DNA from: Chitinophagaceae bacterium UBA4857
GTDB lineage: Bacteria > Bacteroidota > Bacteroidia > Chitinophagales > Chitinophagaceae
Direction: 5' to 3'
DNA: 12,524 bases
Assembly (NCBI GenBank): GCA_002399735.1
Contig: DHEF01000050.1
Coordinates: 1 to 12,524 of the forward strand
The position numbers and the translations under genes were made by a program. The notes under the pieces are model-generated. The model was not told where the DNA came from and did no database searches. It saw only the letters and a program-made list of their open reading frames with translations. How positions within the stretch are numbered: position 1 is the first letter of the stretch; every line of letters starts with the position of its first letter. Below, one piece after another: positions 6,249 through 12,524 of the stretch.

Positions 6249-6974
6249 TTATTTAGCAAACACCTTCTTTAGCAAGTCTGATGCTTGCGCACCCGGGTTG
6301 GCACGAATGTTGGCCTCCTCTTTTGCTACCTGATCAAATAATGCAGCTACTGTTTTGCCTACTACAAATGAAGTAAGATCGGGGTTAACCTTTTTTAAGG
6401 TGGTGGGCAGCTTGTTGTAAGTAGTTACAATATCTGCATAATATTTAGTTGCATTAGCATTGTCTAACGATGTTTTTACCGATGGGCTGAATGCTTCAAT
6501 CAATTTACTGCTGGTTTTATTTTGAAAAAACTCAGTAATGGTATTCCCTTTACCTGTCACTAATTTTAAAGCATCGGTAATCGTAATTTCTTTAATGGCA
6601 TCTATAAAAATAGGTTTGGCAAAACCTACTGCTTCTTCAGCACCACGGTTAATGGCCAAGATAGCTTTATCTACTTCGCCACCTAAACCTATGCCACGTA
6701 ATGTTTTTTCAATTTTTTGTGCATCCTCGGGTAAAAACATTTTATACATTTGATTGCCAAAAAATCCATCGGTTTTGTTCAGATTTAATACGGCATTTAC
6801 TACGCCTTGCGTTAATGCCTCTTTTACACCTTGTCCGGCTTCACCTTCTGATACACCATTTCCCGATGCTGAGGACTTATTATTTAATACTTTAGGAATT
6901 TTTATTTGTGCCTGCACAGTTGTAGCACTAACCAATAATAAAGCGAAGAAAGCCAGAAAGTAGTTTTTTTTCAT
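6249..6974 (-). CDS. DUF4197 family exported protein
   Basis: The 241-residue product has a signal peptide at 1-22 (QA|Q cut, Gln23 first) and then a mainly helical domain matching the DUF4197 pattern from memory. This includes GxKEALxxGVxxAV (49-62), NRGAEEAVGFAKPIFIDAIKEITITDALKLVTG (109-141), TEFFQNKTSSKLIEAFSPSVKTSLD (147-171), ATKYYADIVTTYNKLP (175-190), VNPDLTSFVVGKTVAALFDQVAKEEANIR (196-224) and the C-terminal SDLLKKVF (232-239). Length is normal. The family is of unknown function, found in the envelope of many Gram-negative bacteria. It is a single-gene unit: an intrinsic terminator follows, and the upstream neighbour is 462 nt away. No convincing promoter motif was found. Confidence 0.85.
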   Translation of the reverse strand: MKKNYFLAFFALLLVSATTVQAQIKIPKVLNNKSSASGNGVSEGEAGQGVKEALTQGVVNAVLNLNKTDGFFGNQMYKMFLPEDAQKIEKTLRGIGLGGEVDKAILAINRGAEEAVGFAKPIFIDAIKEITITDALKLVTGKGNTITEFFQNKTSSKLIEAFSPSVKTSLDNANATKYYADIVTTYNKLPTTLKKVNPDLTSFVVGKTVAALFDQVAKEEANIRANPGAQASDLLKKVFAK

Positions 6975-7436
6975 CCTGTGTTTTTTGTATGGTATAAACC
7001 TTTCATTTTAATGCAGGCTTACACATGGGTTTGACAGATTATACTTGATTTAATAACAAGATACTTATTATGATTTGCACCTGCAAGGCGCAACAACTGT
7101 TTGACGCTTTTTGAAAGTAAATTGTTTGCAGCCCCGCTTTGGATTGGGGTAAAATAGTATTTATTTAACATTTGGGAGGTTAATGTACCACAGAACTACA
7201 CAGAGTTTTTTCATAGCGTTACACGAAGGAGTTTTAATGATGATGTTTTGCATAAGAATGACAAGTGCAATAACAAAAGCAACTTGCCCATTGCTGAATA
7301 ATGTTATACTGCTGGAGGGCTGGCGGATGGAAGCGGTAGCTGGCCGTTGTGTATGGATGATGTGTAAAGGCCGGCCACTATAAGCGTACAGCCGCATATG
7401 TAGTTGAAGGTTATGCTACAAATGACAGCCCCTAAA
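6975..7436. other. 462-nt region without a supported gene
   Basis: No coding region is convincing here. Short frames exist on both strands around 7161-7397 but overlap each other, lack family resemblance and start inside repeat-like DNA. Visible structures are an interrupted palindrome, TTGCA-CC-TGCAA, at 7075-7086, and two copies of CACAGA 10 bp apart (7189-7194, 7199-7204) inside a decayed CACAGAG-type repeat. A stem at 7337-7380 pairs TAG and TGGCCG with CGGCCA and CTA, with one bulged C. A weaker inverted repeat, TGTAG/CTACA, lies at 7399-7420, just past the end of the peroxidase gene. None has a T-tract that would make it a clear terminator. Confidence 0.5.
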
Positions 7437-8591
7437 TTATTGAGGCATAACAGGCATACTTACTTTTGTTGGCGGTGCCGTAACTGCGTTTAAAAATGCA
7501 ACAATATCATTAATTTCCTGCGAGTTAAGGTTGAGTCTTTTTATGAGCCGGTCTGTTTTGGGAAACATAGGGTCTGTTTTTTCGGCCTGATTGGGTAAGG
7601 GTTGTGGCATACCGTTATTATACAGGTTGAGGATGGCGTGTATGTTATTATGCTGACCATTGTGCATCCAGGGGCGGGTAAGCATTACATCACGCAAAGA
7701 TGGGGTACGAAACTTCCCTACATCTTCATTTTTTTTTGTAAAGTTATAACGTCCTAAGTCCTCCTGTTTGGTTTTATAATTGGTTAGTCCGATATTATGA
7801 AACTGATTATCGGTTAACAATGTTCCGTTATGGCAGTTCATACAACGGGCCTTGGTTCTAAACAAGTGTAAACCACGAAGTGCATCATTAGTTAATGCAC
7901 TTTTATTGCCTTGTAAAAAATGATCAAACGCTGCCTTATTACTTACAATAGTGCGTTGAAAAGTTGCCAGTGCTTCTGTTAATCTTTCGGGTGTAATATC
8001 GGTGCTGCCAAAGGCCGCATCAAACATGGGTTTATACTCTTTTATACGACGCAGTTTATACATTACTTCACCCATATCGCTATGCATTTCTATCTCGCTG
8101 TTAATGGGCGCAAAGGCCTGGTCTTCCAAACTATGGCTGCGTCCATCCCAAAACAAAGTGCTGTAATGCCAGACGTTTAATAAGGTGGGTGAGTTGCGTT
8201 TATTTTCCTGTTGTTCGTGGCCCAGGGAACGTTGGCGTCCATCGGTCCATGACAGATCTGGTACATGACAAGTGCCGCAGGAAATTTGGTTACTACCACT
8301 TAAACGGGTATCAAAAAATAAGGTATTACCAAGAGCTATTAAGTTTTTTAAAGAATCTAAATAGGGCTTAATCGGACTCTCGGGTACCATGCCTAACTCC
8401 TGCCAAATAACACCGGAGTCAATTAACGGAGCCGGCCATTGGTTTTTAGGCAATGAATATAAAAAACGTAAAGTATCCTCATAAGTACCGGCAGGTATTT
8501 TTATGGCAACGGGCTTCTGTTTGTTTTTTGCCGCAATACTACATGCAGCAACAGTTACCACCACTAAAAAAAGTACGCCCCATTTTTTCAT
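7437..8591 (-). CDS. Di-haem cytochrome c peroxidase (MauG/BCCP family), probable lipoprotein
   Basis: The 384-residue product carries two c-type haem-binding motifs, CGTCH (105-109) and CMNCH (250-254), spaced as in bacterial cytochrome c peroxidases. Other family landmarks are LGNTLFFDTRLSGSNQISC (87-105), RNSPTLLNV (132-140), FWDGRSHSLEDQA (147-159), FRTPSLRDV (294-302) and WMHNGQ (308-313), where Met309 is the likely axial ligand of the electron-transfer haem. Such enzymes reduce hydrogen peroxide to water with electrons from small cytochromes in the periplasm. The N-terminus has a hydrophobic core ending in VAAC (Cys17), a plausible lipobox, so it may be a lipoprotein. It follows a methyltransferase gene after 27 nt and is probably co-transcribed with it. 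Some MauG relatives oxidise proteins instead, which cannot be excluded. Confidence 0.92.
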   Translation of the reverse strand: MKKWGVLFLVVVTVAACSIAAKNKQKPVAIKIPAGTYEDTLRFLYSLPKNQWPAPLIDSGVIWQELGMVPESPIKPYLDSLKNLIALGNTLFFDTRLSGSNQISCGTCHVPDLSWTDGRQRSLGHEQQENKRNSPTLLNVWHYSTLFWDGRSHSLEDQAFAPINSEIEMHSDMGEVMYKLRRIKEYKPMFDAAFGSTDITPERLTEALATFQRTIVSNKAAFDHFLQGNKSALTNDALRGLHLFRTKARCMNCHNGTLLTDNQFHNIGLTNYKTKQEDLGRYNFTKKNEDVGKFRTPSLRDVMLTRPWMHNGQHNNIHAILNLYNNGMPQPLPNQAEKTDPMFPKTDRLIKRLNLNSQEINDIVAFLNAVTAPPTKVSMPVMPQ

Positions 8592-8618
8592 TGCTGCAAA
8601 ATAGCTAATCTATTTATA

Positions 8619-9275
8619 TTATTTTGATGCATGCAATATTATATAATCACGCTCAATTACCTCTGGTGCGCCGGGTGATGATAATGATTCGTGTTGCATT
8701 TGTGCTTGTATGCCAGTAAAGCCGGCCTGCGTTAACAAATCGGTAGCCTGTTGCAAGCTATACAAGGTAAAGCCATACTGCACAAAAGGTAACTGATGCA
8801 TAAAGTTTGCATCGGCAAAACAAAGACAAAACTTACCGCCAGGTTTTAGTACACGGTATATTTCCTGTGCATACGCCAATGGCTGCTCCCAAAAATAAAG
8901 TGTATTTACGGTAAATATTTTATCAAAACTATTATCGTCGTAAGGCAGATTTTGTCCGTTGGTTAACATAAAGGAAGCATTGCCTGCTGTAACAAAAGCT
9001 TTATTTATTTCACTGGCCAGTGTTACCATGGTTTGCGAAATATCGGCACCAGTATAATTTACCTCTGCAGCCGCATCCATTATTTGTTTTACATGGGCAC
9101 CGTTGCCAAATCCTAATTCCAGCACAGTGTTGTTGGCTTCCAGATTTAATGCTTTAATGGTTTCGCTTATCATGCCGCCATTGTTTTGTTCCATACGGGC
9201 TGCTGTAGCTAAACCATTTTCATTTTCGGGTTTACGTAGTTGTGCGGCTACTTCTTTCCAATCTATATCCTGCAT
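8619..9275 (-). CDS. Class I SAM-dependent methyltransferase (UbiE/type 11-like)
   Basis: The 218-residue cytosolic product has a Rossmann-type methyltransferase domain. Motif I is VLELGFGNG (51-59), the acidic end of strand 2 is TGADIS (75-80), motif II is LPYDDNSFDKIFTVNTLYFW (110-129), and motif III is RVLKPGGKF (141-149). The C-terminal part (160-218) is short and variable, as in methyltransferase type 11 proteins. The substrate is unknown. The gene is first in a probable two-gene unit with the cytochrome c peroxidase 27 nt downstream, but nothing in the sequence shows that the peroxidase is its target. The next methionine is Met28, which would cut off the helix preceding motif I, so the 9275 start is preferred. 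Confidence 0.85.
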   Translation of the reverse strand: MQDIDWKEVAAQLRKPENENGLATAARMEQNNGGMISETIKALNLEANNTVLELGFGNGAHVKQIMDAAAEVNYTGADISQTMVTLASEINKAFVTAGNASFMLTNGQNLPYDDNSFDKIFTVNTLYFWEQPLAYAQEIYRVLKPGGKFCLCFADANFMHQLPFVQYGFTLYSLQQATDLLTQAGFTGIQAQMQHESLSSPGAPEVIERDYIILHASK

Positions 9276-9296
9276 AAAAATTATGTTGAGTTAATA

Positions 9297-9330
9297 CAAA
9301 GTATAAAGTTAGTTATACGTACTGGTACAA
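9297..9330 (-). promoter_or_regulatory. Candidate promoter for the methyltransferase-peroxidase unit
   Basis: On the minus strand TTG (9330-9328) is followed after 22 bp by TATACTTTG (9305-9297), a -7-like element with one extra base relative to TAnnTTTG. The start codon at 9275 lies 21 nt further on. The fit is partial. Confidence 0.35.
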
Positions 9331-9384
9331 CTGTTACAGATATGTAAACTTATCGGGCAAAACTTTTATGCCTGTACAATTGTT

Positions 9385-9392
9385 TATCTTTA
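9385..9392 (+). promoter_or_regulatory. Candidate -7 element for scoAB
   Basis: TATCTTTA matches the TAnnTTTA form and is the same octamer found upstream of the gene at 348. No clear TTG lies at the expected distance upstream. Transcription from here would start near 9399, inside the extended reading frame, which supports translation from the ATG at 9419 rather than the one at 9368. Confidence 0.35.
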
Positions 9393-9418
9393 GCCCTTGT
9401 AACGATAAATATTTGCCC

Positions 9419-10138
9419 ATGATTAACAAAGTTGTCGCCTCTGTTGACGAAGCCATTAAAGATATTAAAAGCGGTATGACATTAGCCGTTGGTGGTTTTG
9501 GCCTTTGCGGTATTCCCGAAAATTTAATTGCAGCCTTAGTACGATCGGATGTTAAGAACCTTACCTGTATTAGCAATAATGCCGGTGTAGATGATTTTGG
9601 TTTAGGCCTGTTATTACAACAACGTAAGATAAAAAAAATGATAGCCTCTTATGTTGGCGAAAATGCGGAGTTTGAAAGACAGATGTTGAGTGGCGAACTG
9701 GAAGTAGAATTAATACCACAAGGCACATTGGCTACACGCTGCATGGCGGCCGGTTATGGTATGCCGGTTATTTATACGCCGGCCGGTGTTGGCACCGAGG
9801 TGGCTGAAGGTAAAGAAACACGCCGGTTTACTTTTCATGGTGTAGAAAAAGAGTATTTAATGGAACATGCTTTTGAAGTAGATTTTTCCTTGGTAAAAGC
9901 ATGGAAAGGCGATACCATGGGCAACCTGGTCTTCAGGGCTACCGCTTTAAACTTTAACCATGTAATGGCAATGGCAGGTAAGGTAACCATTGCTGAGGTG
10001 GAAGAGTTGGTGGAACCCGGTGAACTGGATCCAAACTTTATTCATACACCCGGCATTTATGTTAGCCGCGTTATACAAGGTGCTGTGTACGAAAAACGTA
10101 TTGAACAAAGAACGGTACGCCCTGCTACAACAGCGTAA
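9419..10138 (+). CDS. scoA: 3-oxoacid CoA-transferase subunit A (succinyl-CoA:acetoacetate type)
   Basis: The 239-residue product is the alpha subunit of a class I CoA-transferase that moves CoA between succinyl-CoA and acetoacetate or a similar short 3-oxoacid, in ketone-body and short-chain fatty-acid metabolism. The family start MINKVVxSVxEA, the CoA-site motif GGFGLCGIPE (25-34), CISNNAG (50-56), LIPQGTLATR (98-107), YTPAGVGTEVAEG (119-131) and LDPNFIHTPGIYVSRVIQ (203-220) are all present. A longer frame from the ATG at 9368 adds 17 residues with no family match and would cover the likely promoter, so 9419 is chosen. The beta subunit follows after an unusually long 45-nt spacer made of repeats. 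Confidence 0.94.
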   Translation: MINKVVASVDEAIKDIKSGMTLAVGGFGLCGIPENLIAALVRSDVKNLTCISNNAGVDDFGLGLLLQQRKIKKMIASYVGENAEFERQMLSGELEVELIPQGTLATRCMAAGYGMPVIYTPAGVGTEVAEGKETRRFTFHGVEKEYLMEHAFEVDFSLVKAWKGDTMGNLVFRATALNFNHVMAMAGKVTIAEVEELVEPGELDPNFIHTPGIYVSRVIQGAVYEKRIEQRTVRPATTA

Positions 10139-10150
10139 CACCCAATTAAA

Positions 10151-10178
10151 ACTTACTACTCAACACTTATAACTTATC
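10151..10178. repeat. 4 x 7-bp ACTTATA tandem array forming the scoA-scoB spacer
   Basis: The bases divide exactly into four heptamers: ACTTACT, ACTCAAC, ACTTATA and ACTTATC. They make up most of the 45 nt between the scoA stop and the scoB start, where many CoA-transferase gene pairs overlap or are separated by only a few bases. Confidence 0.6.
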
Positions 10179-10185
10179 AAGTTAT
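10169..10185 (+). promoter_or_regulatory. scoB: Hairpin overlapping the scoB start codon
   Basis: ATAACTT (10169-10175) and AAGTTAT (10179-10185) form a perfect 7-bp inverted repeat with loop ATC. The 3' arm contains the first two bases of the scoB ATG at 10184-10186. The stem has only one G-C pair per arm, so it would be weak, and ribosomes arriving from scoA could open it. A regulatory role is inference. Confidence 0.4.
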
Positions 10186-10813
10186 GTTAGATAAAAACGG
10201 TATTGCCAAACGCATTGCACAGGAAGTAAAAGATGGTTATTATGTAAACCTGGGTATTGGTATTCCTACATTGGTGGCCAACTATATACCCGATAATATA
10301 AATGTTGTTTTACAAAGTGAAAACGGTTTGCTGGGAATGGGACCATTTCCGTTAGACGGCGAAGAAGATGCCGATTATATTAATGCCGGCAAACAAACTA
10401 TTACGACCTTACCCGGCTCGGCCTTTTTTGATTCGGCTTTAAGCTTTGGTATGATAAGGGCACGCAAAGTAAACCTGACTATTTTAGGTGCGATGGAAGT
10501 ATCGGAAAATGGTGATATTGCCAACTGGAAAATACCGGGCAAAATGGTGAAAGGTATGGGTGGCGCTATGGATTTAGTGGCCAGTGCCGAAAGCATTATT
10601 GTGGCCATGCAACATGTAAACAAAGCCGGTGAATCTAAATTATTACCCGCTTGCACATTACCGCTAACAGGTATCCGTTGTGTTAAAAAAATTGTTACTG
10701 AGTTGGGCGTGTTTGATGTGTTGCCCAAAGGTGGTTTTAAATTAGTGGAATGTGCGCCGGGTGTAACAGTGGAGCAGATTCAGCAATCTACAAAGGGGAA
10801 ACTGGTAGTGTAG
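10184..10813 (+). CDS. scoB: 3-oxoacid CoA-transferase subunit B
   Basis: The 209-residue product is the beta subunit partner of the preceding gene. It carries the catalytic-glutamate motif LQSENGLLGMGPFP (43-56), in which Glu46 is the residue that forms the enzyme-CoA thioester intermediate. It also has the CoA-site motif VNLGIGIPTLVANY (21-34), FDSALSFGMIR (85-95), LTILGAMEVSENGDIANWKIPGKMVKGMGGAMDLV (98-132) and CTLPLTGIRCVKKIVTELGVF (157-177). Length is normal. It is co-directional with scoA and presumably in one operon. The spacer holds heptamer repeats and a hairpin over the start codon. Its 3' end runs directly into another heptamer array. Confidence 0.95.
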   Translation: MLDKNGIAKRIAQEVKDGYYVNLGIGIPTLVANYIPDNINVVLQSENGLLGMGPFPLDGEEDADYINAGKQTITTLPGSAFFDSALSFGMIRARKVNLTILGAMEVSENGDIANWKIPGKMVKGMGGAMDLVASAESIIVAMQHVNKAGESKLLPACTLPLTGIRCVKKIVTELGVFDVLPKGGFKLVECAPGVTVEQIQQSTKGKLVV

Positions 10814-10854
10814 ATGTGAGAATTGAGCAGTCAGATATGAGAATTTATTAGTCG
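10813..10854. repeat. 6 x 7-bp array (two 21-bp copies) at the scoB stop
   Basis: Starting at the last base of the scoB stop codon, the sequence reads as two adjacent 21-bp copies identical at 16 of 21 positions. Each copy splits into three heptamers, for example GATGTGA and GAATTGA in the first and GATATGA and GAATTTA in the second. Confidence 0.6.
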
Positions 10855-10958
10855 GCTGCATTACTACTATCATCACCTGTTGCGTCGCACTCTTCAACTG
10901 TAACAATTCTATTGGGCATTGTGTAGGTTTCCTACGCTATCGGAAAACCCCATTGCCA
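10855..10958. other. Structured intergenic block, possibly an interspersed repeat
   Basis: No gene is supported in this block between the convergent scoB and rlmD genes. A hairpin at 10921-10937 pairs GTGTAGG with CCTACGC (one G-T wobble) around a TTT loop. Read leftward, part of the block stays open without a start codon and includes ELLQLKSATQQVMIVV. Its composition is richer in GC than the flanking repeats. It has the look of a dispersed intergenic element, which cannot be tested within one window. Confidence 0.35.
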
Positions 10959-10990
10959 AATTATCTAATTACCTAATTGTCTAATTCTCC
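10959..10990. repeat. 4 x 8-bp AATTNYCT tandem array overlapping the rlmD stop
   Basis: Four consecutive octamers, AATTATCT, AATTACCT, AATTGTCT and AATTCTCC, run across the end of the rlmD gene. The last unit and the end of the third encode the final Glu-Asn and the TAG stop (10983-10981). Confidence 0.6.
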
Positions 10991-12393
10991 CTCAGCTTTA
11001 GCTGTACCACATTCTCTATATGTAATGTATGCGGAAACATATCCACCGGTTGAATTTTTGTTACTGCATACAGTTCGTCCAGACGAGCTAGGTCACGGGC
11101 TTGTGTGGCCGGGTTACAACTTACATATACTACGGTTGGTGCCCGCATTTCTAAAATTTTATCAATCAATTTTTCATGCATGCCGGCACGTGGCGGGTCG
11201 GTTATAATTACATCGGGGCGGCCATGTTGTGCAAAAAACTCATCGTTACAAACATCAATTACATCACCGGCATAAAATGCTGTATCTGTTAATCCATTGA
11301 TGGTTGCATTCTCCTTTGCATCTTCAATAGCAGCAGCAATCATTTCTACGCCAATAATTTTTTTAGCCTTCTGACTTAAAAAAATACCAATGCTGCCGGT
11401 GCCGCAATACAAATCATACACGGTTTCGTTACCGGTTAGTTCGGCAAAGTCGCGGGTTATCTGGTATAACTTTTCACCTTGTGCTGTATTGGTTTGGAAA
11501 AAAGATTTAGGTCCTACCTTAAATTTAAAATGTTCCAGCGTTTCAATTACATAACCGGGACCATGAAATACAATCGGCTCCAGGTCGTGCAAGCTGTCGT
11601 TCATTTTTGTATTAATGGTGTATAACAACGTTGTTATTTCCGGAAACTGTTCCTGTATATGTTTTAGTAAGGGTAATATTTTCTTGGGTGCATTTTCGCC
11701 AAAAACAATATTTATCATTAATTCACCGCTGCGGCACAAACGTACCTGCATGGTACGTAAAAACCCCTGGTGTTGTTTAATATCGTAAAAGCTATACCCT
11801 TTTTGTTGTGCGTAGGTTTTTACTGCCTTGCGTATTTTGTTAGTCGGCTCACCTTGTAAATAACAAACATCAATATCTACCACTTTATCAAATAAACCAC
11901 GGGCATGAAAGCCGGCAAACTCACCTTCCGATTTTGCGGTTTCATCATTTATTTCGGCAGGCGTTAAGTAACGTTTATTACCAAATGTATATTCAACTTT
12001 ATTGCGGTAAAACTTTGTTTCGTCCGCACCGGTAATGGCAGGTATTTCGGGTAAGGCAACTTTTCCAATACGGGTTAAGTGGTCGGTTACCTGTTGTTGT
12101 TTAAAAGCAAGCTGTTTTTGGTAAGGCAGCATTTGCCATTGGCAGCCGCCGCAAATACCAAAATGTGAGCAAAACGGTGTTACCCTGTCAGGCGAGTAGC
12201 TATGAAAATGTACGGGACGACCTTCGGCCCAGTCTTTTTTATTTTTTCCTAAACGCACATCCACCACATCGCCGGGAACTACTTGTTCAATAAAAATTAC
12301 TTTACCATCTACACGTGCCAGCGATTTTCCTTCTGCCGCATAGTTTTCTACCAATACCTGCGGCAACACTACATTTTTCTTTTTTCTTGACAT
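10981..12393 (-). CDS. rlmD: 23S rRNA (uracil-C5)-methyltransferase, RlmD/RumA family
   Basis: The 470-residue product methylates a 23S rRNA uracil (U1939 in E. coli numbering for RlmD; the exact site here is inferred). An N-terminal TRAM RNA-binding domain spans about 8-62. The iron-sulphur cluster ligands are Cys75, Cys81, Cys84 (CSHFGICGGCQ) and Cys177. The SAM domain contains VYDLYCGTGSIG (325-336), IGVE (347-350) and TDPPRAGM (398-405). The nucleophile is Cys426 in VSCNPAT, and Glu460 in HTLHIENV is the likely general base. It is somewhat longer than E. coli RlmD, with an insert around 140-158. The next methionine is at residue 88, beyond the TRAM domain, so the 12393 start is firm. The related enzymes RlmCD and TrmA share this fold, so the target site is the least certain part. 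Confidence 0.92.
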   Translation of the reverse strand: MSRKKKNVVLPQVLVENYAAEGKSLARVDGKVIFIEQVVPGDVVDVRLGKNKKDWAEGRPVHFHSYSPDRVTPFCSHFGICGGCQWQMLPYQKQLAFKQQQVTDHLTRIGKVALPEIPAITGADETKFYRNKVEYTFGNKRYLTPAEINDETAKSEGEFAGFHARGLFDKVVDIDVCYLQGEPTNKIRKAVKTYAQQKGYSFYDIKQHQGFLRTMQVRLCRSGELMINIVFGENAPKKILPLLKHIQEQFPEITTLLYTINTKMNDSLHDLEPIVFHGPGYVIETLEHFKFKVGPKSFFQTNTAQGEKLYQITRDFAELTGNETVYDLYCGTGSIGIFLSQKAKKIIGVEMIAAAIEDAKENATINGLTDTAFYAGDVIDVCNDEFFAQHGRPDVIITDPPRAGMHEKLIDKILEMRAPTVVYVSCNPATQARDLARLDELYAVTKIQPVDMFPHTLHIENVVQLKLREN

Positions 12394-12397
12394 TTTG

Positions 12398-12428
12398 CAA
12401 AAGTAAAGATTAGTGAGGGAATGCTCAA
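12398..12428 (-). promoter_or_regulatory. rlmD: Strong candidate promoter for rlmD, possibly leaderless
   Basis: On the minus strand TTG (12428-12426) and TACTTTTG (12405-12398) are 20 bp apart. The -7 element matches TAnnTTTG perfectly and the spacing is ideal for Bacteroidota. Transcription should begin about 4-7 nt past the element, which is at or within the ATG at 12393, so the transcript may lack a leader. Confidence 0.55.
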
Positions 12429-12431
12429 GAA

Positions 12432-12502
12432 GTTCAAAAGGTTCAATGTTCCAGAGGTTCCAGAGGGTTAATACAGTGAATAGTCAATAGTGAGTAGTGA
12501 AT
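12432..12502. repeat. Short tandem repeats: GTTC-phased units and a 4 x 7-bp AGTGAAT array
   Basis: GTTC recurs at 12432, 12441, 12448 and 12457 with a final GTTA at 12467, so units of 9, 7, 9 and 10 bp. Immediately after, 12475-12502 is four exact heptamers: AGTGAAT, AGTCAAT, AGTGAGT and AGTGAAT. No gene overlaps, and nothing else was recognised up to the right edge. Confidence 0.6.
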
Positions 12503-12524
12503 TTTGTACGTCCCTGATATAAGT

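Noticed and set aside
7183..7383. 66-codon plus-strand frame preceded by GGGAGG, an SD-like sequence
   Set aside because: It starts inside a decayed CACAGAG-type repeat, overlaps an equally long minus-strand frame, and its translation (many Met, Cys and Trp, no domain pattern) resembles no protein family.
348..9378. Shared TTATGCCTGTAC at the start of the 348 gene and at 9366-9377, with TATCGGGC upstream of both
   Set aside because: The order and spacing of the two motifs relative to the -7 elements differ between the sites, so I treat the matches as chance.
9368..9418. Upstream ATG extending ScoA by 17 residues
   Set aside because: The extension does not match the family N-terminus, which begins at MINKVV, and it covers the likely -7 element.
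1..12524. CRISPR arrays, tRNA/rRNA genes, transposases, phage genes or toxin-antitoxin pairs
   Set aside because: I looked for regularly spaced identical repeats, cloverleaf-like segments and known families and found none. The tandem repeats present are contiguous 7-9-bp units without spacers.

Overview
The window looks like chromosomal DNA of a Bacteroidota bacterium, probably of the Chitinophagaceae/Sphingobacteriia type; the exact lineage is inference. The DNA is AT-rich. Candidate promoters follow the Bacteroidota pattern (a TAnnTTTG/TAnnTTTA -7 element with an upstream TTG or TTTG) rather than the E. coli one. Shine-Dalgarno sequences are mostly absent. Every exported protein with a predicted signal peptidase I site has Gln as the first mature residue, a known Bacteroidota habit.

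Layout. The left edge (1-347) holds at most the first codons of a leftward gene, then degenerate short tandem repeats and a promoter. At 348-3479 lies a rightward two-gene operon. Its first gene encodes a large exported protein with a long charged helix between two small beta-rich domains; its second encodes an MltD-type lytic transglycosylase. At 3537-5653 is a leftward cluster: cmoA (carboxy-SAM synthase), an integral-membrane isoprenylcysteine/phospholipid-type methyltransferase 10 nt behind it, and then an exported protein of unknown function with its own promoter. Divergent from cmoA is a small ArsC/Spx-like thioredoxin-fold protein (5707-6060). A leftward DUF4197 gene (6249-6974) ends in a clear intrinsic terminator. 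After a 462-nt gene-poor stretch come a leftward class I methyltransferase and a di-haem cytochrome c peroxidase (9275 to 7437). Divergent from these is the scoA-scoB pair for 3-oxoacid CoA-transferase (9419-10813). A leftward RlmD-type 23S rRNA uracil methyltransferase closes the window (12393 to 10981).

How the genes fit together. Most are housekeeping or metabolic: ketone-body/acetoacetate activation, tRNA wobble-uridine chemistry, rRNA methylation, peroxide reduction and cell-wall cleavage. Two places may hold something less described. The first is the 348-3479 operon. The ends of its long protein resemble, by eye, the two halves of the TraN/DUF4138 (VirB9-like) family, pushed apart by a helix of about 340 residues, and the gene sits 3 nt before a cell-wall lytic enzyme. 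The second is the cmoA-membrane methyltransferase pair, where the usual partner CmoB is missing from the window. Intergenic DNA is also unusual: several gaps are built from unrelated short tandem repeats, often with exactly 7-bp periodicity. One such array forms the scoA-scoB spacer and ends beside a hairpin that covers the scoB start codon. No tRNA, rRNA, CRISPR array, transposase or phage gene was recognised.
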